DNA from: JBGSUZ01 sp964404895
GTDB taxonomy: Bacteria > Bacillota > Clostridia > Peptostreptococcales > Acidaminobacteraceae
Assembly (NCBI GenBank): GCA_964404895.1
Contig: CAYOLV010000003.1
Location: 248,001 to 312,000, forward strand
Length of the DNA: 64,000 bases
Direction: 5' to 3'
Shown: piece after piece, positions 16,807 to 24,912 of the stretch
Position numbering within the stretch: position 1 is the stretch's first letter
Layout: every line of letters begins with the position of its first letter
Notes under the pieces: model-generated
What the model was told of the DNA's origin: nothing
Database searches by the model: none
What the model saw: only the letters and a program-made list of their open reading frames with translations
Program-made: the position numbers and the translations under genes

Positions 16807-16834
16807 TAGACAAACCCATATTAACCGTTATAAT
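16807..16834 (+). promoter_or_regulatory. Promoter of acpP
   Basis: TAGACA (16807-16812) and a perfect TATAAT (16829-16834) with a 16-base spacer, 50 bases before the acpP start. Confidence 0.65.
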
Positions 16835-16884
16835 AATAATGTAATTCCGTAGTAGGGTTTGTATTTAAAGGAGGCATACTTTCA

Positions 16885-17115
16885 ATGTTTGAAACCATTA
16901 AAAGGATCATAGAAGAGCAACTTGGTATCACTGATCCAGAATTAATCACACTTAATACCAACATTCACGACGACCTTGATGCCGATTCACTAGACGCAGT
17001 GGAAATCATCATGACAATCGAAGATGAATTTGATGTAGAAATTCCAGATGATATGGCTGAACAATTGAAAACGATTTCTCAAATCGTTGACTATCTTGAA
17101 AAGGCTGTTAAATAG
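16885..17115 (+). CDS. acpP: Acyl carrier protein
   Basis: This 76-residue acidic protein carries growing acyl chains on a phosphopantetheine arm during fatty acid synthesis. The attachment serine is in DLDADSLDAVEIIM, the classic D-S-L motif. The four-helix pattern is complete (FETIKRIIEEQLGI, DDLDADSLDAVEIIMTIEDEF, EIPDDMAEQ, ISQIVDYLEKAV). GGAGGC precedes the ATG. No fab genes or plsX flank it, which is unusual, since acpP is most often beside fabD/fabG/fabF or rnc. It has its own promoter and terminator, so it is a single-gene unit. Confidence 0.96.
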   Translation: MFETIKRIIEEQLGITDPELITLNTNIHDDLDADSLDAVEIIMTIEDEFDVEIPDDMAEQLKTISQIVDYLEKAVK

Positions 17116-17206
17116 CATTCGGAACTGCAAAACCGTTAATCAGTGAATAAACGCAGCACAGCGTATGGTGCATAGCGTATTTTCAAATAACAAACATAAC
17201 AAGCAT

Positions 17207-17244
17207 AAAAAAGCATCTTCCAATTGTGGTAAGATGCTTTTTTA
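17207..17244 (+). terminator. Intrinsic terminator of acpP
   Basis: AAAAAAGCATCTT...AAGATGCTTTTTTAT: an 11-bp stem with A and T flanks. Confidence 0.85.
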
Positions 17245-17288
17245 TGCTCAAATATTCAATCTAAAAACTTATAAACAAACTTGAAGTT

Positions 17289-17424
17289 TTATCCCCATTT
17301 TCGTCCACATTTCAAAAGCGGACTAGAAGCCATTCAGAGTGAGTTATCCACATTATCCACAGAATACTCCACAATTGTGTGGACTTTTCTGAATTTAATC
17401 TTTATTCATACTTATGCATCCACA
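17289..17424. promoter_or_regulatory. Cluster of DnaA boxes
   Basis: Two perfect DnaA boxes, TTATCCACA, lie back to back at 17344-17352 and 17353-17361. Around them in the same orientation are TTATCCCCA (17289-17297, 8/9), TCGTCCACA (17301-17309, 7/9), TACTCCACA (17365-17373, 7/9) and GCATCCACA (17416-17424, 7/9). A weak inverted copy, TGTGGACTT, lies at 17378-17386. The stretch is non-coding between acpP and tsaD. dnaA, dnaN, rpmH and similar origin genes are absent, so a DnaA-titration or DnaA-regulatory cluster is likelier than the replication origin. Confidence 0.7.
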
Positions 17425-17432
17425 GGTGCATT

Positions 17433-18467
17433 TTACTTATGAGATTGATAAGATTGCCCTATTTTCAAGTTCGGGACGGCATTTAAGTACTGATCTGCAA
17501 GAATTCCTGCTCGATAATTGTAATAACCCACGCAACCGATCATTGCCGCGTTATCTGTGCATAACTTTAGCGAAGGTCTATAGAAAGAAATGCCTCTTTG
17601 ATCTGCCAACTGCTGCATTTGGGCTCTCAAATAGCTGTTTGAAGCAACCCCTCCTGCCAAAGCAATCTTGTTTACACCCGTTAAATCGATCGCCATTGCC
17701 ATTTTATCCACAAGGACTTCTACGACAGCTTCTTGAAAACTCGCCGCCACATCTTCTACCACAATCTCAATATTCTTCATGCGACACCCGTTGATATAAT
17801 TCAATACAGCTGATTTGATACCGCTGAAGCTGAAATCTAGGCTGTCTTTTTCAAGATAAGTTCTTGGAAAGTGTATTTTACTAGAGTCTCCCAGTGGAGC
17901 AAGTTTGTCGATCATTGGCCCACCTGGATAGCCTAACCCTAAAGTTCTAGCCACTTTGTCATAGGCTTCTCCAGAAGCGTCGTCTCTGGTTTTTCCTAAG
18001 ACTTCAAAGGTATGATAGTCTTTCACGTATACCAAATGGGTATGCCCACCAGAAACCACCAAGCAGAGCAGTGGCGGTTCCAATTCTGGATATTCAATAA
18101 AGTTGGCAAAGATATGCCCCTCTATATGATTCACTGGTACTAGGGGAATTCCAAGAGAATAAGCCAAGGCTTTTGCAGTGGACATGCCTACTAGCAACGC
18201 CCCCACTAACCCTGGCCCATAGGTGGTGCTGATAAAGTCTAAATCACTAAAGCCATGGCCCGATTGGGCGATGGCTTCATCAATAATGCCACTGATTTTA
18301 TCCACATGGTTCCGCGAGGCAATTTCAGGTACTACGCCGCCAAACTTTTCGTGAATTTCAATCTGTGAGTATATGACGTTGGAGAGTACCTCTCTGCCAT
18401 TTTTGACAATGGCAACAGAGGTCTCATCGCAACTGGTTTCAATTGCTAAGGTCAGTAAATCTTTCAT
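17433..18467 (-). CDS. tsaD: tRNA N6-adenosine threonylcarbamoyltransferase TsaD
   Basis: TsaD transfers the threonylcarbamoyl group to A37 of ANN-decoding tRNAs (t6A), working with TsaB and TsaE. The 344-residue protein has the family signatures: the start LLTLAIETSCDETSVAIV, FGGVVPEIASRNHVD, the metal-binding HIEGHIFANF, VVSGGHTHLVYV, and KIALAGGVASNSYLR, with GLGYPGGPMIDKLA between. It is the last gene of a minus-strand run that begins with tsaE and tsaB and also contains rimI, an ABC ATPase and a YIP1 protein. Confidence 0.97.
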   Translation of the reverse strand: MKDLLTLAIETSCDETSVAIVKNGREVLSNVIYSQIEIHEKFGGVVPEIASRNHVDKISGIIDEAIAQSGHGFSDLDFISTTYGPGLVGALLVGMSTAKALAYSLGIPLVPVNHIEGHIFANFIEYPELEPPLLCLVVSGGHTHLVYVKDYHTFEVLGKTRDDASGEAYDKVARTLGLGYPGGPMIDKLAPLGDSSKIHFPRTYLEKDSLDFSFSGIKSAVLNYINGCRMKNIEIVVEDVAASFQEAVVEVLVDKMAMAIDLTGVNKIALAGGVASNSYLRAQMQQLADQRGISFYRPSLKLCTDNAAMIGCVGYYNYRAGILADQYLNAVPNLKIGQSYQSHK

Positions 18468-18518
18468 GTAGACTCCTTTATTAAGCTTCTCCGTCTACGC
18501 ACTGACCCGTCTCAGAAC

Positions 18519-19220
18519 TTATAATCCTGAAGGCGCTCCCATCAATACGTTAATCCAAGAGAAGGCAATCATAACAATAAACGGTGCAAGGGCCATAACC
18601 GCTGCTTTCCAAGTAGAAACTTCATGGACTTTTTTCATGCCCATGACAGAAACAACTAAGTACCAAATTGTGAAAATGTTCAGTGTTGAGAGGGTTGTAT
18701 ATAAAGGTGTTCCAAATTTAGCAATCGGCAACAATAAGGCTGCAGAAAAACTAAATGCGCCATTTTGAGTTATCATAATGAATGGCAATGAAATGATGGT
18801 TCCTAACATTTGGATCAAGTAAGCATTAAGCACTAAAGAAACTGTACTCCCAAAGCTGCCTTTCCCTGAAAAGAGAATAGATAACAAATGAGAAATTGCA
18901 CCTTTAAACATGGCTCCGAGAGGTGCCACGACGATGCCAATATACATTGCAGCTGTTGTAAAGCCGCTCATCATATCCTTGCTCGCAGCAGCTTGATCAG
19001 CAGAAACGCCTTGCGCTGCAAGAGCTATGTCCACTAATTGATCTTTAAAATCCTTCATTAAATAAGTGGCGACAAGGGTCACAACCCAAATAACAATCAT
19101 TGGCACCAAAAAGTTTGGCTTTTCTTTAATTGACTCAAATGTACTTGTTGGAGCAATGATGATGTTAAGTGCTCTTTGTAATCCACTTTGAGGGGTTTTT
19201 ACTTCTGTACTTTGTTCCAT
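18519..19220 (-). CDS. YIP1-family integral membrane protein
   Basis: The 233-residue protein opens with the family signature SGLQRALNIIIAPTSTFESIKEKPNFLVPM. Five membrane helices follow at about residues 40-58, 90-112, 125-150, 165-190 and 205-225. The phrase WYLVVSVMGMKKVHEVSTWKA in the fourth loop is typical of bacterial Yip1 proteins. The function of bacterial members is unknown. It lies between a lone ABC ATPase gene and tsaD on the same strand, and could be the membrane partner of that ATPase, but this is inference. Confidence 0.78.
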   Translation of the reverse strand: MEQSTEVKTPQSGLQRALNIIIAPTSTFESIKEKPNFLVPMIVIWVVTLVATYLMKDFKDQLVDIALAAQGVSADQAAASKDMMSGFTTAAMYIGIVVAPLGAMFKGAISHLLSILFSGKGSFGSTVSLVLNAYLIQMLGTIISLPFIMITQNGAFSFSAALLLPIAKFGTPLYTTLSTLNIFTIWYLVVSVMGMKKVHEVSTWKAAVMALAPFIVMIAFSWINVLMGAPSGL

Positions 19221-19308
19221 TGATAATTCCTCCTACAATTTGTATTCACAAGATATTGTCTATTTTTTATCAGTATATTAAAAAAATATTAAAAAAATCT
19301 TGTTTATA

Positions 19309-19327
19309 CGTTAAGGAATTCTTAACG
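19309..19327. repeat. Perfect inverted repeat between the ABC ATPase and YIP1 genes
   Basis: CGTTAAG GAATT CTTAACG: 7-bp perfect arms, 5-base centre. It immediately follows the ABC ATPase stop codon. It may be a weak processing hairpin or an operator for the YIP1 gene; it lacks an adjacent U-tract. Confidence 0.5.
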
Positions 19328-19328
19328 A

Positions 19329-20018
19329 TCAAACCTCTTTTGTAGGATTTGAAACATCCGAAATAATTTCTCCATCTCTAAAAGTAATGATTCTATGGGT
19401 CTGATGCGCAATTTCAGGTTCGTGAGTCACGATAACAATGGTGACGCCTTCTTGATTGAGTTTCTTAAAAATATCCATAATTTCTAAGGTAGACGCACTG
19501 TCCAAATTTCCTGTGGGTTCATCTGCAAGCAAAATGGTAGGCTCATTGACTAACGCTCTAGCAATGGCTACACGCTGTTTCTGCCCTCCAGAAAGCTCGT
19601 TGGGTTTGTGGTGCATTCGGTCTTCAAGCCCCACTCGTTTTAGTGCGGATTTTGCCCTTAGAATTCTTTCATGTTTATGTTGTCTTGAATAGATCATAGG
19701 CAATTCTACATTGTGGAGGGCATTGAACCTCGGCAATAAGTTAAAGGATTGAAAAACAAAACCAATTTTATGGTTTCTTACGTCTGCCAACTCTGCTTCT
19801 GTCATTTTAGCCGTGGAAATTCCGTCCAGAATGTAATCCCCTTCCGTAGGCTTGTCCAGACAACCAATTATATTCATGAGCGTCGACTTTCCTGAACCCG
19901 ACGTCCCGATGATAGAAACAAATTCCCCTGCTTCAATCGTGAAACTAATATTTTTAAGTGCCGTGACTTGAATCTTTCCAGTATCATAAATCTTTGAAAT
20001 ACCTTCAATACGGATCAT
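19329..20018 (-). CDS. ABC transporter ATP-binding protein (MacB/LolD type)
   Basis: The start MIRIEGISKIYDTG, with GAGGTGAGG upstream, gives 229 residues; an in-frame ATG 36 bases earlier is less likely. Motifs: Walker A GTSGSGKSTLMN, Q-loop FVFQSFNLLPRF, signature LSGGQKQRVAIARAL, Walker B ILLADEPTGNLD, and the H-loop VTHEPEIA. The IIGCLDKPTEGDYILDG and LPRFNALHNVELPM phrases are those of the MacB/LolD group, which usually pair with FtsX-like permeases for export or mechanotransmission. No such permease is nearby; only the YIP1 membrane protein gene follows. Confidence 0.92.
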   Translation of the reverse strand: MIRIEGISKIYDTGKIQVTALKNISFTIEAGEFVSIIGTSGSGKSTLMNIIGCLDKPTEGDYILDGISTAKMTEAELADVRNHKIGFVFQSFNLLPRFNALHNVELPMIYSRQHKHERILRAKSALKRVGLEDRMHHKPNELSGGQKQRVAIARALVNEPTILLADEPTGNLDSASTLEIMDIFKKLNQEGVTIVIVTHEPEIAHQTHRIITFRDGEIISDVSNPTKEV

Positions 20019-20057
20019 GTCCCTCACCTCTTTATTAGACTTAGCCTCATACATCCA

Positions 20058-20510
20058 CTAAAGGAGTTCTACCCACATGATATTCGCGTCTTCTCCGTTG
20101 TCTTCATAATATGCCTTGCGGATTCCTGCAGATTTGAACCCCAACTTTTCGTACATTTGAATGGCTTTCTTATTTGATACCCTAACTTCCAAGGTCAAAC
20201 GACAAATATTCGCTTCCTTGGCCCATGCCATGACCAAATTCATCATAATTTTTCCAAGACCCTGCCCTTGTCGGCTAGGCTCAATGCATAAATTAGTGAT
20301 ATGTCCTTCGTCCACGACTTTCCAAATACCACAATACCCGATGATAGCTTCCCCCAACACCACCAGATGATAGGTTGCAAGTTGATTGGTGAGCTCCGCC
20401 TTAAATGCTTCTTTGCTCCAAGGATCTTCAAAACAAAGATTTTCCAGTTCATGTACTCGGTCAATATGTTCTGCAGTCATTTTAATCAATTTGATTTCGT
20501 TATTTTCCAT
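20058..20510 (-). CDS. rimI: Ribosomal-protein-alanine N-acetyltransferase
   Basis: This 150-residue GNAT enzyme starts from MENNEIKLIKMTAEHIDRVHELENLCF, chosen because ATGAGGC precedes it by a few bases; a longer reading from 20570 overlaps tsaB heavily. It has DPWSKEAFKAEL, YCGIWKVVDEGHITNLCIEPSRQGQGLGKIMM with the acetyl-CoA loop, and LEVRVSNKKAIQMYEKLGFKSAGIRKAYYEDNGEDANIMWVE, the RimI end signature. RimI acetylates the N-terminal alanine of ribosomal protein S18. It overlaps tsaB by 11 bases, the usual tsaE-tsaB-rimI order in Firmicutes. Confidence 0.93.
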   Translation of the reverse strand: MENNEIKLIKMTAEHIDRVHELENLCFEDPWSKEAFKAELTNQLATYHLVVLGEAIIGYCGIWKVVDEGHITNLCIEPSRQGQGLGKIMMNLVMAWAKEANICRLTLEVRVSNKKAIQMYEKLGFKSAGIRKAYYEDNGEDANIMWVELL

Positions 20511-21198
20511 GTTTTGCCTCATAGGTGGTTTCTGCTTCAGATTTTCTAAGATATTCCGTGGGTACAACATTGTAGCTCACAGCTTCTGCGGTCTTTGTCA
20601 CTGCCATTTGTGCGACAGAACTGGCTCTTTGTCTGTTAAAAGCAATTGGGGCTAAGATCAACTGATCGCCTAATTTTTCTTTAAAAATTTCTGCATATTT
20701 AGGAAGCCCATCTCCCACCAGCATTATTTTTTGATCCATTTTTGCCAACTCCTCTAGCCACCCTAAAGGTTCTACCGCTTGATCGGCTTGAAGGGTTTTC
20801 ATAACACCCTTTTCCCACTGATAAAGGGCAGTGTAAACTTCATTTTTGCGGGCGTCCATAATTGGACAAATTAGCCCTTCAAAACCAACAAAAGGCTGGC
20901 ATAGGGCTTCTAGAGAAGATACTGCTATGACTGGAATGTTGTGAGGCTGTGCCAATCCTTTGACTGTGGACACCCCAATTCTAACGCCAGTAAAAGAGCC
21001 TGGCCCTGAGGTGACTGCTAAATAGTCAAACTCACCAATTTTAATTTCCAGTGCATCCAATAACATTTCCAACATAGGCATCAATTTCTGAGAATGGGTT
21101 TTAGGATGATTGATGGTAAACTCTCCGAGGAGGACTTCATCTGACAAAACTGCTACTGAGGCCACATGGGAGGTTGTTTCAAACGCTAATATCTTCAT
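20500..21198 (-). CDS. tsaB: t6A biosynthesis protein TsaB
   Basis: This 232-residue ASKHA-fold protein starts MKILAFETTSHVASVAVL, its ATG overlapping the tsaE stop (ATGA). An upstream ATG would add 37 residues that only read through tsaE in another frame. Typical segments are LAVTSGPGSFTGVRIGVSTVKGLA and ISSLEALCQPFVG-like VSSLEALCQ, then PIMDARKNEVYTALYQW. TsaB dimerises with TsaD and stimulates t6A formation. Confidence 0.95.
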   Translation of the reverse strand: MKILAFETTSHVASVAVLSDEVLLGEFTINHPKTHSQKLMPMLEMLLDALEIKIGEFDYLAVTSGPGSFTGVRIGVSTVKGLAQPHNIPVIAVSSLEALCQPFVGFEGLICPIMDARKNEVYTALYQWEKGVMKTLQADQAVEPLGWLEELAKMDQKIMLVGDGLPKYAEIFKEKLGDQLILAPIAFNRQRASSVAQMAVTKTAEAVSYNVVPTEYLRKSEAETTYEAKHGK

Positions 21199-21707
21199 GA
21201 CTTCATCTCCTTTAAAATGGCTTCCATACGAGAGGCAAAGTGTGATTCCCATTGAATGTGAATGACTCGTTCCTCTGGGTCTGTTGTTCCTAGGCGAAGG
21301 TCTAGCCAAAGAGACTCTTCGGGCATGAGATTAGGGATCAAATTCGCCCATTCCACCACACAGGCCGCCTTTCCAAAAAAGTATTCTTCGTAGCCAATAT
21401 CGTATAATTCTTCTTCATCGCTAATGCGGTATACATCGAAGTGATAAAGAGGAATTCTGCCTGTTGTGAGGTCTCCGTCATATTCATTGACAATGGTAAA
21501 AGTAGGGCTTGTGATATGTTCTTCTATACCCATTCCCTTGGCAATGGACTTGGTCAAGGTGGTTTTTCCTGCCCCTAAGTCTCCCGTTAAGCCCACAATA
21601 TCTCCTGCTTTAAGGTTTTTCCCAAGCAGTTGTCCAAAGCGCTGCATCTGGGCTTCGTTCTCAATCATCAAGACTTGAGCAGGTTTTTCATCTATTTTTG
21701 TAGCCAT
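21195..21707 (-). CDS. tsaE: t6A biosynthesis ATPase TsaE
   Basis: The protein is 170 residues. Walker A is GDLGAGKTTLTKSIAKGMG, followed by ITSPTFTIVNEYDG, LYHFDVYRISDEEELYDIGYEEYF and VVEWANLIPNLMPEESLWLDL, the TsaE fingerprint. It supports the TsaB-TsaD complex through ATP binding and hydrolysis. It is the first gene of the minus-strand run ending with tsaD. The terminator of the amidohydrolase gene lies just upstream, so the operon has its own promoter in the 70 bases between. Confidence 0.95.
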   Translation of the reverse strand: MATKIDEKPAQVLMIENEAQMQRFGQLLGKNLKAGDIVGLTGDLGAGKTTLTKSIAKGMGIEEHITSPTFTIVNEYDGDLTTGRIPLYHFDVYRISDEEELYDIGYEEYFFGKAACVVEWANLIPNLMPEESLWLDLRLGTTDPEERVIHIQWESHFASRMEAILKEMKS

Positions 21708-21780
21708 AGCATCACCTCAATGGTTTGTCTCTAGTTTGCTTTCATATATCTCATTAACCTTTTAATTATACACGAAACTA

Positions 21781-21835
21781 AAAAAAAGCTCAAATTGCCT
21801 TCTATAGGATTTTATACCCTATTGGCAATTTGAGC
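21781..21835 (-). terminator. Intrinsic terminator of the amidohydrolase gene
   Basis: On the minus strand GCTCAAATTGCC (loop of 24 bases) GGCAATTTGAGC is followed by TTTTTTT: a perfect 12-bp stem. Confidence 0.85.
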
Positions 21836-21887
21836 TTAGATTTTATTCAGATTGAGAAGCTATATGAAAATGCGCTCCGTTATCTCT

Positions 21888-23051
21888 TTACGCCTCGCGG
21901 CTGTAAACAATTTCTCCGTCTACAATGGTCATGAGGACGTCAGATGTGAGTTCAAATGGATGTTTGCTCCAAACGACTACGTCCGCATCTTTGCCTTGAA
22001 CCAAACTTCCTACGCGATCTGCGATTCCTGTGATTTCAGCAGGATTGATGGTAATCGCTTTAAGAGCTTCCATATCATCCAGACCTGCTTTTGCTGCAAG
22101 GGCTGCACAAAGGGACAAGTGCTGAAGTGGAATAACGGGTGAGTCCGTCATGATTGCAATTTTTACGCCTGCTGCATGAAGGACTTTAGGTGTATCAAAG
22201 GTTTTATTTTTAAGCTCAAATTTGCTTCTGTCTCCAAAAGTTGGTCCTATAATAGCAGGATAACCTTCTTTTGCAAGCTCTTCTGCAATTAAATGACCTT
22301 CTGTACAGTGTTCGAGGCTGAGCAAAACGTCAAACTCTTTCGCAATCCGAATAGCGCTGAAAATATCATCTGCACGGTGAGCATGAGCTTTGAGGGGAAT
22401 TTCTTTTTTAAGGACTGGAATAAGGGCTTCCAGTTTCATATCATAAGCTGGCATTTTACTGAGGTCTTCACCTGCAGCTTCTTTTTTTGCTAAGTATTCC
22501 TTTGCAGCAAATAAAGTTTTTCTGAACTCTCCCACAATGCCTAAACGCGTCCCTGGGGATTTTTTAGATTCTCCGTACACACGTTTTGGATTTTCACCAA
22601 AGGCACATTTCATGGCAAGTGGTGCTTTGATAATCATATCATCGATTCGATTGCCATGGGTTTTCACAGCCGCGAATTGGCCGCCAATAATGTTAGCACT
22701 TCCTGGTCCTGCGCAAGCTACAGTAACGCCGCCTTCAATGGCTTCTCTAAAATTGATGTCCATAGGGTTCATGGCATCTATCCCACGGAGATGCGGTGTG
22801 ATTGGGTCTGTCATTTCGTTGCCGTCAGCCCCTTCAAAACCAATGCTGTCCTCCCATAAGCCTAGGTGACAATGGGCATCGATAAAGCCTGGCATAACCA
22901 CTTTGTCCGTACAATCAATAATTTTTGCGTCTTTTGGCGCTTTAATGCTTTTTCCTACTTTTTTAATGACTTTTCCTTCTAAAAGGACGTCCATCACCGA
23001 AGGTTGAGCCTCTGTCATGGTGTACACTAAACCGTTTTTTAATAAAATCAT
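21888..23051 (-). CDS. Metal-dependent amidohydrolase
   Basis: This 387-residue enzyme belongs to the amidohydrolase superfamily (imidazolonepropionase-like branch). Metal ligands are in DAHCHLGLWE (H-x-H), KAHAHRADD, SLEHCTEGH and the aspartate of IMTDSPVIPL. The small beta-sandwich at both ends is visible (start ILLKNGLVYTMTEAQPSVMDVLLEGKVI; end PAEITGIADRVGSLVQGKDADVVVWSKHPFEL). There is no signal peptide, so it is cytoplasmic. It probably hydrolyses a cyclic amide or a dipeptide-like substrate. A GNAT gene diverges from it and gives no clear clue. Confidence 0.88.
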   Translation of the reverse strand: MILLKNGLVYTMTEAQPSVMDVLLEGKVIKKVGKSIKAPKDAKIIDCTDKVVMPGFIDAHCHLGLWEDSIGFEGADGNEMTDPITPHLRGIDAMNPMDINFREAIEGGVTVACAGPGSANIIGGQFAAVKTHGNRIDDMIIKAPLAMKCAFGENPKRVYGESKKSPGTRLGIVGEFRKTLFAAKEYLAKKEAAGEDLSKMPAYDMKLEALIPVLKKEIPLKAHAHRADDIFSAIRIAKEFDVLLSLEHCTEGHLIAEELAKEGYPAIIGPTFGDRSKFELKNKTFDTPKVLHAAGVKIAIMTDSPVIPLQHLSLCAALAAKAGLDDMEALKAITINPAEITGIADRVGSLVQGKDADVVVWSKHPFELTSDVLMTIVDGEIVYSREA

Positions 23052-23205
23052 CGCAAGCCCTCCTGACTAAATTTTTTACTCATTTACAGTTTAAATTTTT
23101 TTAACGTACAAATCAATCGTTTGCTATAATTTTTTTTTGCTACTTTATGTTTTCATGGTATACTGACAGAAGTTATGACAATATTTAGGAGCAGGAGGTT
23201 ATTAC

Positions 23206-23913
23206 ATGAATAAAACCGAAATGATTCAGTATGTTAAGAAGCAGCTGGTTCAACAGTATCCTAATGATCCGTCTTGTTTTACTCAAAATAAAAATGTATT
23301 CATTCCTTCAAATAAAACTTTTTTTGAAATCACGACTTTCGGCGACAATGCAGTCATTCAAGCAGATCCTATCATGATTTCTTGGTGCTCTGAAAAGTAT
23401 GCTGAAACATCCGCCAAGGAGATCTTAGACGGTGAGTCTCTATACGAACTAGAAACTCAGCTTCGAAGACATGGTAAAAAGTTAGGAGGAGAACATTTGC
23501 GTTTTCTCTACCTTCACCCGGAGAAAAATATCTCACCCCCACAGGGCTATACTTACAAGCTTTTTGAAGCCAAAGACCTTCATCTTTTAAAAGATGAAAA
23601 AGCTTTTCTGAACGCACTGAATTTTAAACGAGATGTCATCGCTTTTGGTGCTTACCAAGAGGACAACTTAGTAGCTCTTGCTGGTGCCGATGACTATATG
23701 GGAAATCTCTGGCAAATTGGCATTGATACATTTTCAGAACATCGCTGTAAGGGTTTAGGCACATATTTGGTAAAAACACTGGCTGACGAAATTATAAAAG
23801 CGGGTGCCGTTCCCTTCTATACAACTTGGAGCCCCAACATTGGTTCAATGAACTTGGCACTCAGTGCAGGTTTCACACCCATTTGGTTGAGTTATTTTGC
23901 TGAAAATTTGTAA
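23206..23913 (+). CDS. GNAT-family N-acetyltransferase (N-terminally extended)
   Basis: The protein is 235 residues. The first 120 have no family I recognise. The second half is GNAT-like: ALNFKRDVIAFGAYQEDNLVALAGADDYMGNLWQIGIDTFSEHRCKGLGTYLVKTLADEIIKAG, with R-C-K-G-L-G as the acetyl-CoA loop, then PFYTTWSPNIGSMNLALSAGF. AGGAGG precedes the ATG. The CPBP protease gene begins 43 bases after the stop, suggesting an operon. The substrate is unknown. Confidence 0.8.
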   Translation: MNKTEMIQYVKKQLVQQYPNDPSCFTQNKNVFIPSNKTFFEITTFGDNAVIQADPIMISWCSEKYAETSAKEILDGESLYELETQLRRHGKKLGGEHLRFLYLHPEKNISPPQGYTYKLFEAKDLHLLKDEKAFLNALNFKRDVIAFGAYQEDNLVALAGADDYMGNLWQIGIDTFSEHRCKGLGTYLVKTLADEIIKAGAVPFYTTWSPNIGSMNLALSAGFTPIWLSYFAENL

Positions 23914-23956
23914 AGTAAAAAATATGAACATTTCCCATTTTGAGAGGAGACTTCAA

Positions 23957-24859
23957 ATGTATCAAGACAACGCTTTAGTTAGAGGCGCGGCAACTGCAAG
24001 GTTTAGATTGCACCCTGTTTTGGCTGTGGTGCTCTTGCTTCTCCTGTTTACCCTAAGTGTGCTGCTTTCCACCCCACTCACGACTTTATTCATCTATCTT
24101 ACAGAGGGCTGGCAAGGTCTGATTGGTGAAACCGCTAGATATGGGCTCGCCTACTTGTTTTCACCTTTCATTACCGTCATTTTAGTCTTCTTTCTTTGGG
24201 TCAAGTTTGTGGAGAAACGAAGTATTTCCAGCTTAGGATTCTTTAAAGAAAAGATGCTCATCGACTATATAAAAGGTTTTGGTTTTGGCTTTGCCCTTAT
24301 GGGTGTTCATGTCTTTGTCTCTTATTTATTAGGTGTCTATAAACTTGAAGAAACTGTATTTAATTTTGACACGCCCCTCATTTTGCTTAGCGCCTTAATC
24401 ATCTTACCCGGATGGCTTATTCAAGGGGCTGCAGAGGAAATCATGACCCGCGGATTGTTGTTTCAAGCCACTTCCCGAAAACACGTTCTAACAGGAGTTA
24501 TTTTGTCTTCCAGTATTTTCGCCTTGCTTCATTTGATCAACAACGGCGTTACCCCACTTGTCATGTTGAATTTGATTTTATATGGTCTTTTTGCTTCCAG
24601 TTATGCTTTGTACAAAGAAAACCTTTGGAGTATCTGCGCTTTCCATAGTGCTTGGAACTGGGCTCAAGGCAATGTGTTCGGCATTTCAGTCAGTGGAAAT
24701 TCCATGGGTGGAGGTTCTGTAATGGTCAGCGGACAAGCTCACGGCCTACCTTATATGACAGGTGGAACCTTTGGGGCAGAAGGGTCGATTATTATCACCG
24801 TGATGATGTTGGTTGCAACCGTGTATTTTTTCTATAAGACTTACCAAAAAACGGCGTAA
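23957..24859 (+). CDS. CPBP-family intramembrane metalloprotease
   Basis: The protein is 300 residues from MYQDNALVRGAATARFRLHP, chosen for its GAGAGGAGA ribosome binding site; an earlier ATG adds 20 residues. About eight hydrophobic helices are visible. The CPBP (Abi/CAAX protease) motifs are present: AAEEIMTRGLLFQ (E-E-x-x-x-R), FALLHLINNG (F-x-x-x-H) and FHSAWNWAQGN (H-x-x-x-N). Family members in Firmicutes cleave prenylated or peptide substrates, give bacteriocin self-immunity or act as scaffolds. Nothing around it points to a bacteriocin. Confidence 0.88.
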   Translation: MYQDNALVRGAATARFRLHPVLAVVLLLLLFTLSVLLSTPLTTLFIYLTEGWQGLIGETARYGLAYLFSPFITVILVFFLWVKFVEKRSISSLGFFKEKMLIDYIKGFGFGFALMGVHVFVSYLLGVYKLEETVFNFDTPLILLSALIILPGWLIQGAAEEIMTRGLLFQATSRKHVLTGVILSSSIFALLHLINNGVTPLVMLNLILYGLFASSYALYKENLWSICAFHSAWNWAQGNVFGISVSGNSMGGGSVMVSGQAHGLPYMTGGTFGAEGSIIITVMMLVATVYFFYKTYQKTA

Positions 24860-24860
24860 A

Positions 24861-24912
24861 AAAAGTGGCCATAAGACCACTTACAGTTCAAAGTGGCTCT
24901 TATAGCCACTTT
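24861..24912. terminator. Bidirectional terminator between the CPBP gene and corA
   Basis: AAAAGTGGCCATAAGA...TCTTATAGCCACTTTTT forms a long stem with A and T runs on both sides. Its right arm includes the last codons of the corA-like gene. Confidence 0.75.

Noticed and set aside
17289..17424. Chromosomal replication origin
   Set aside because: DnaA boxes are present, but dnaA, dnaN, recF, rpmH or gyrase genes and a clear AT-rich unwinding stretch are not.
20500..21309. Long TsaB reading with 37 extra N-terminal residues
   Set aside because: The added part is tsaE read in another frame; the ATG overlapping the tsaE stop begins exactly at the conserved TsaB start.
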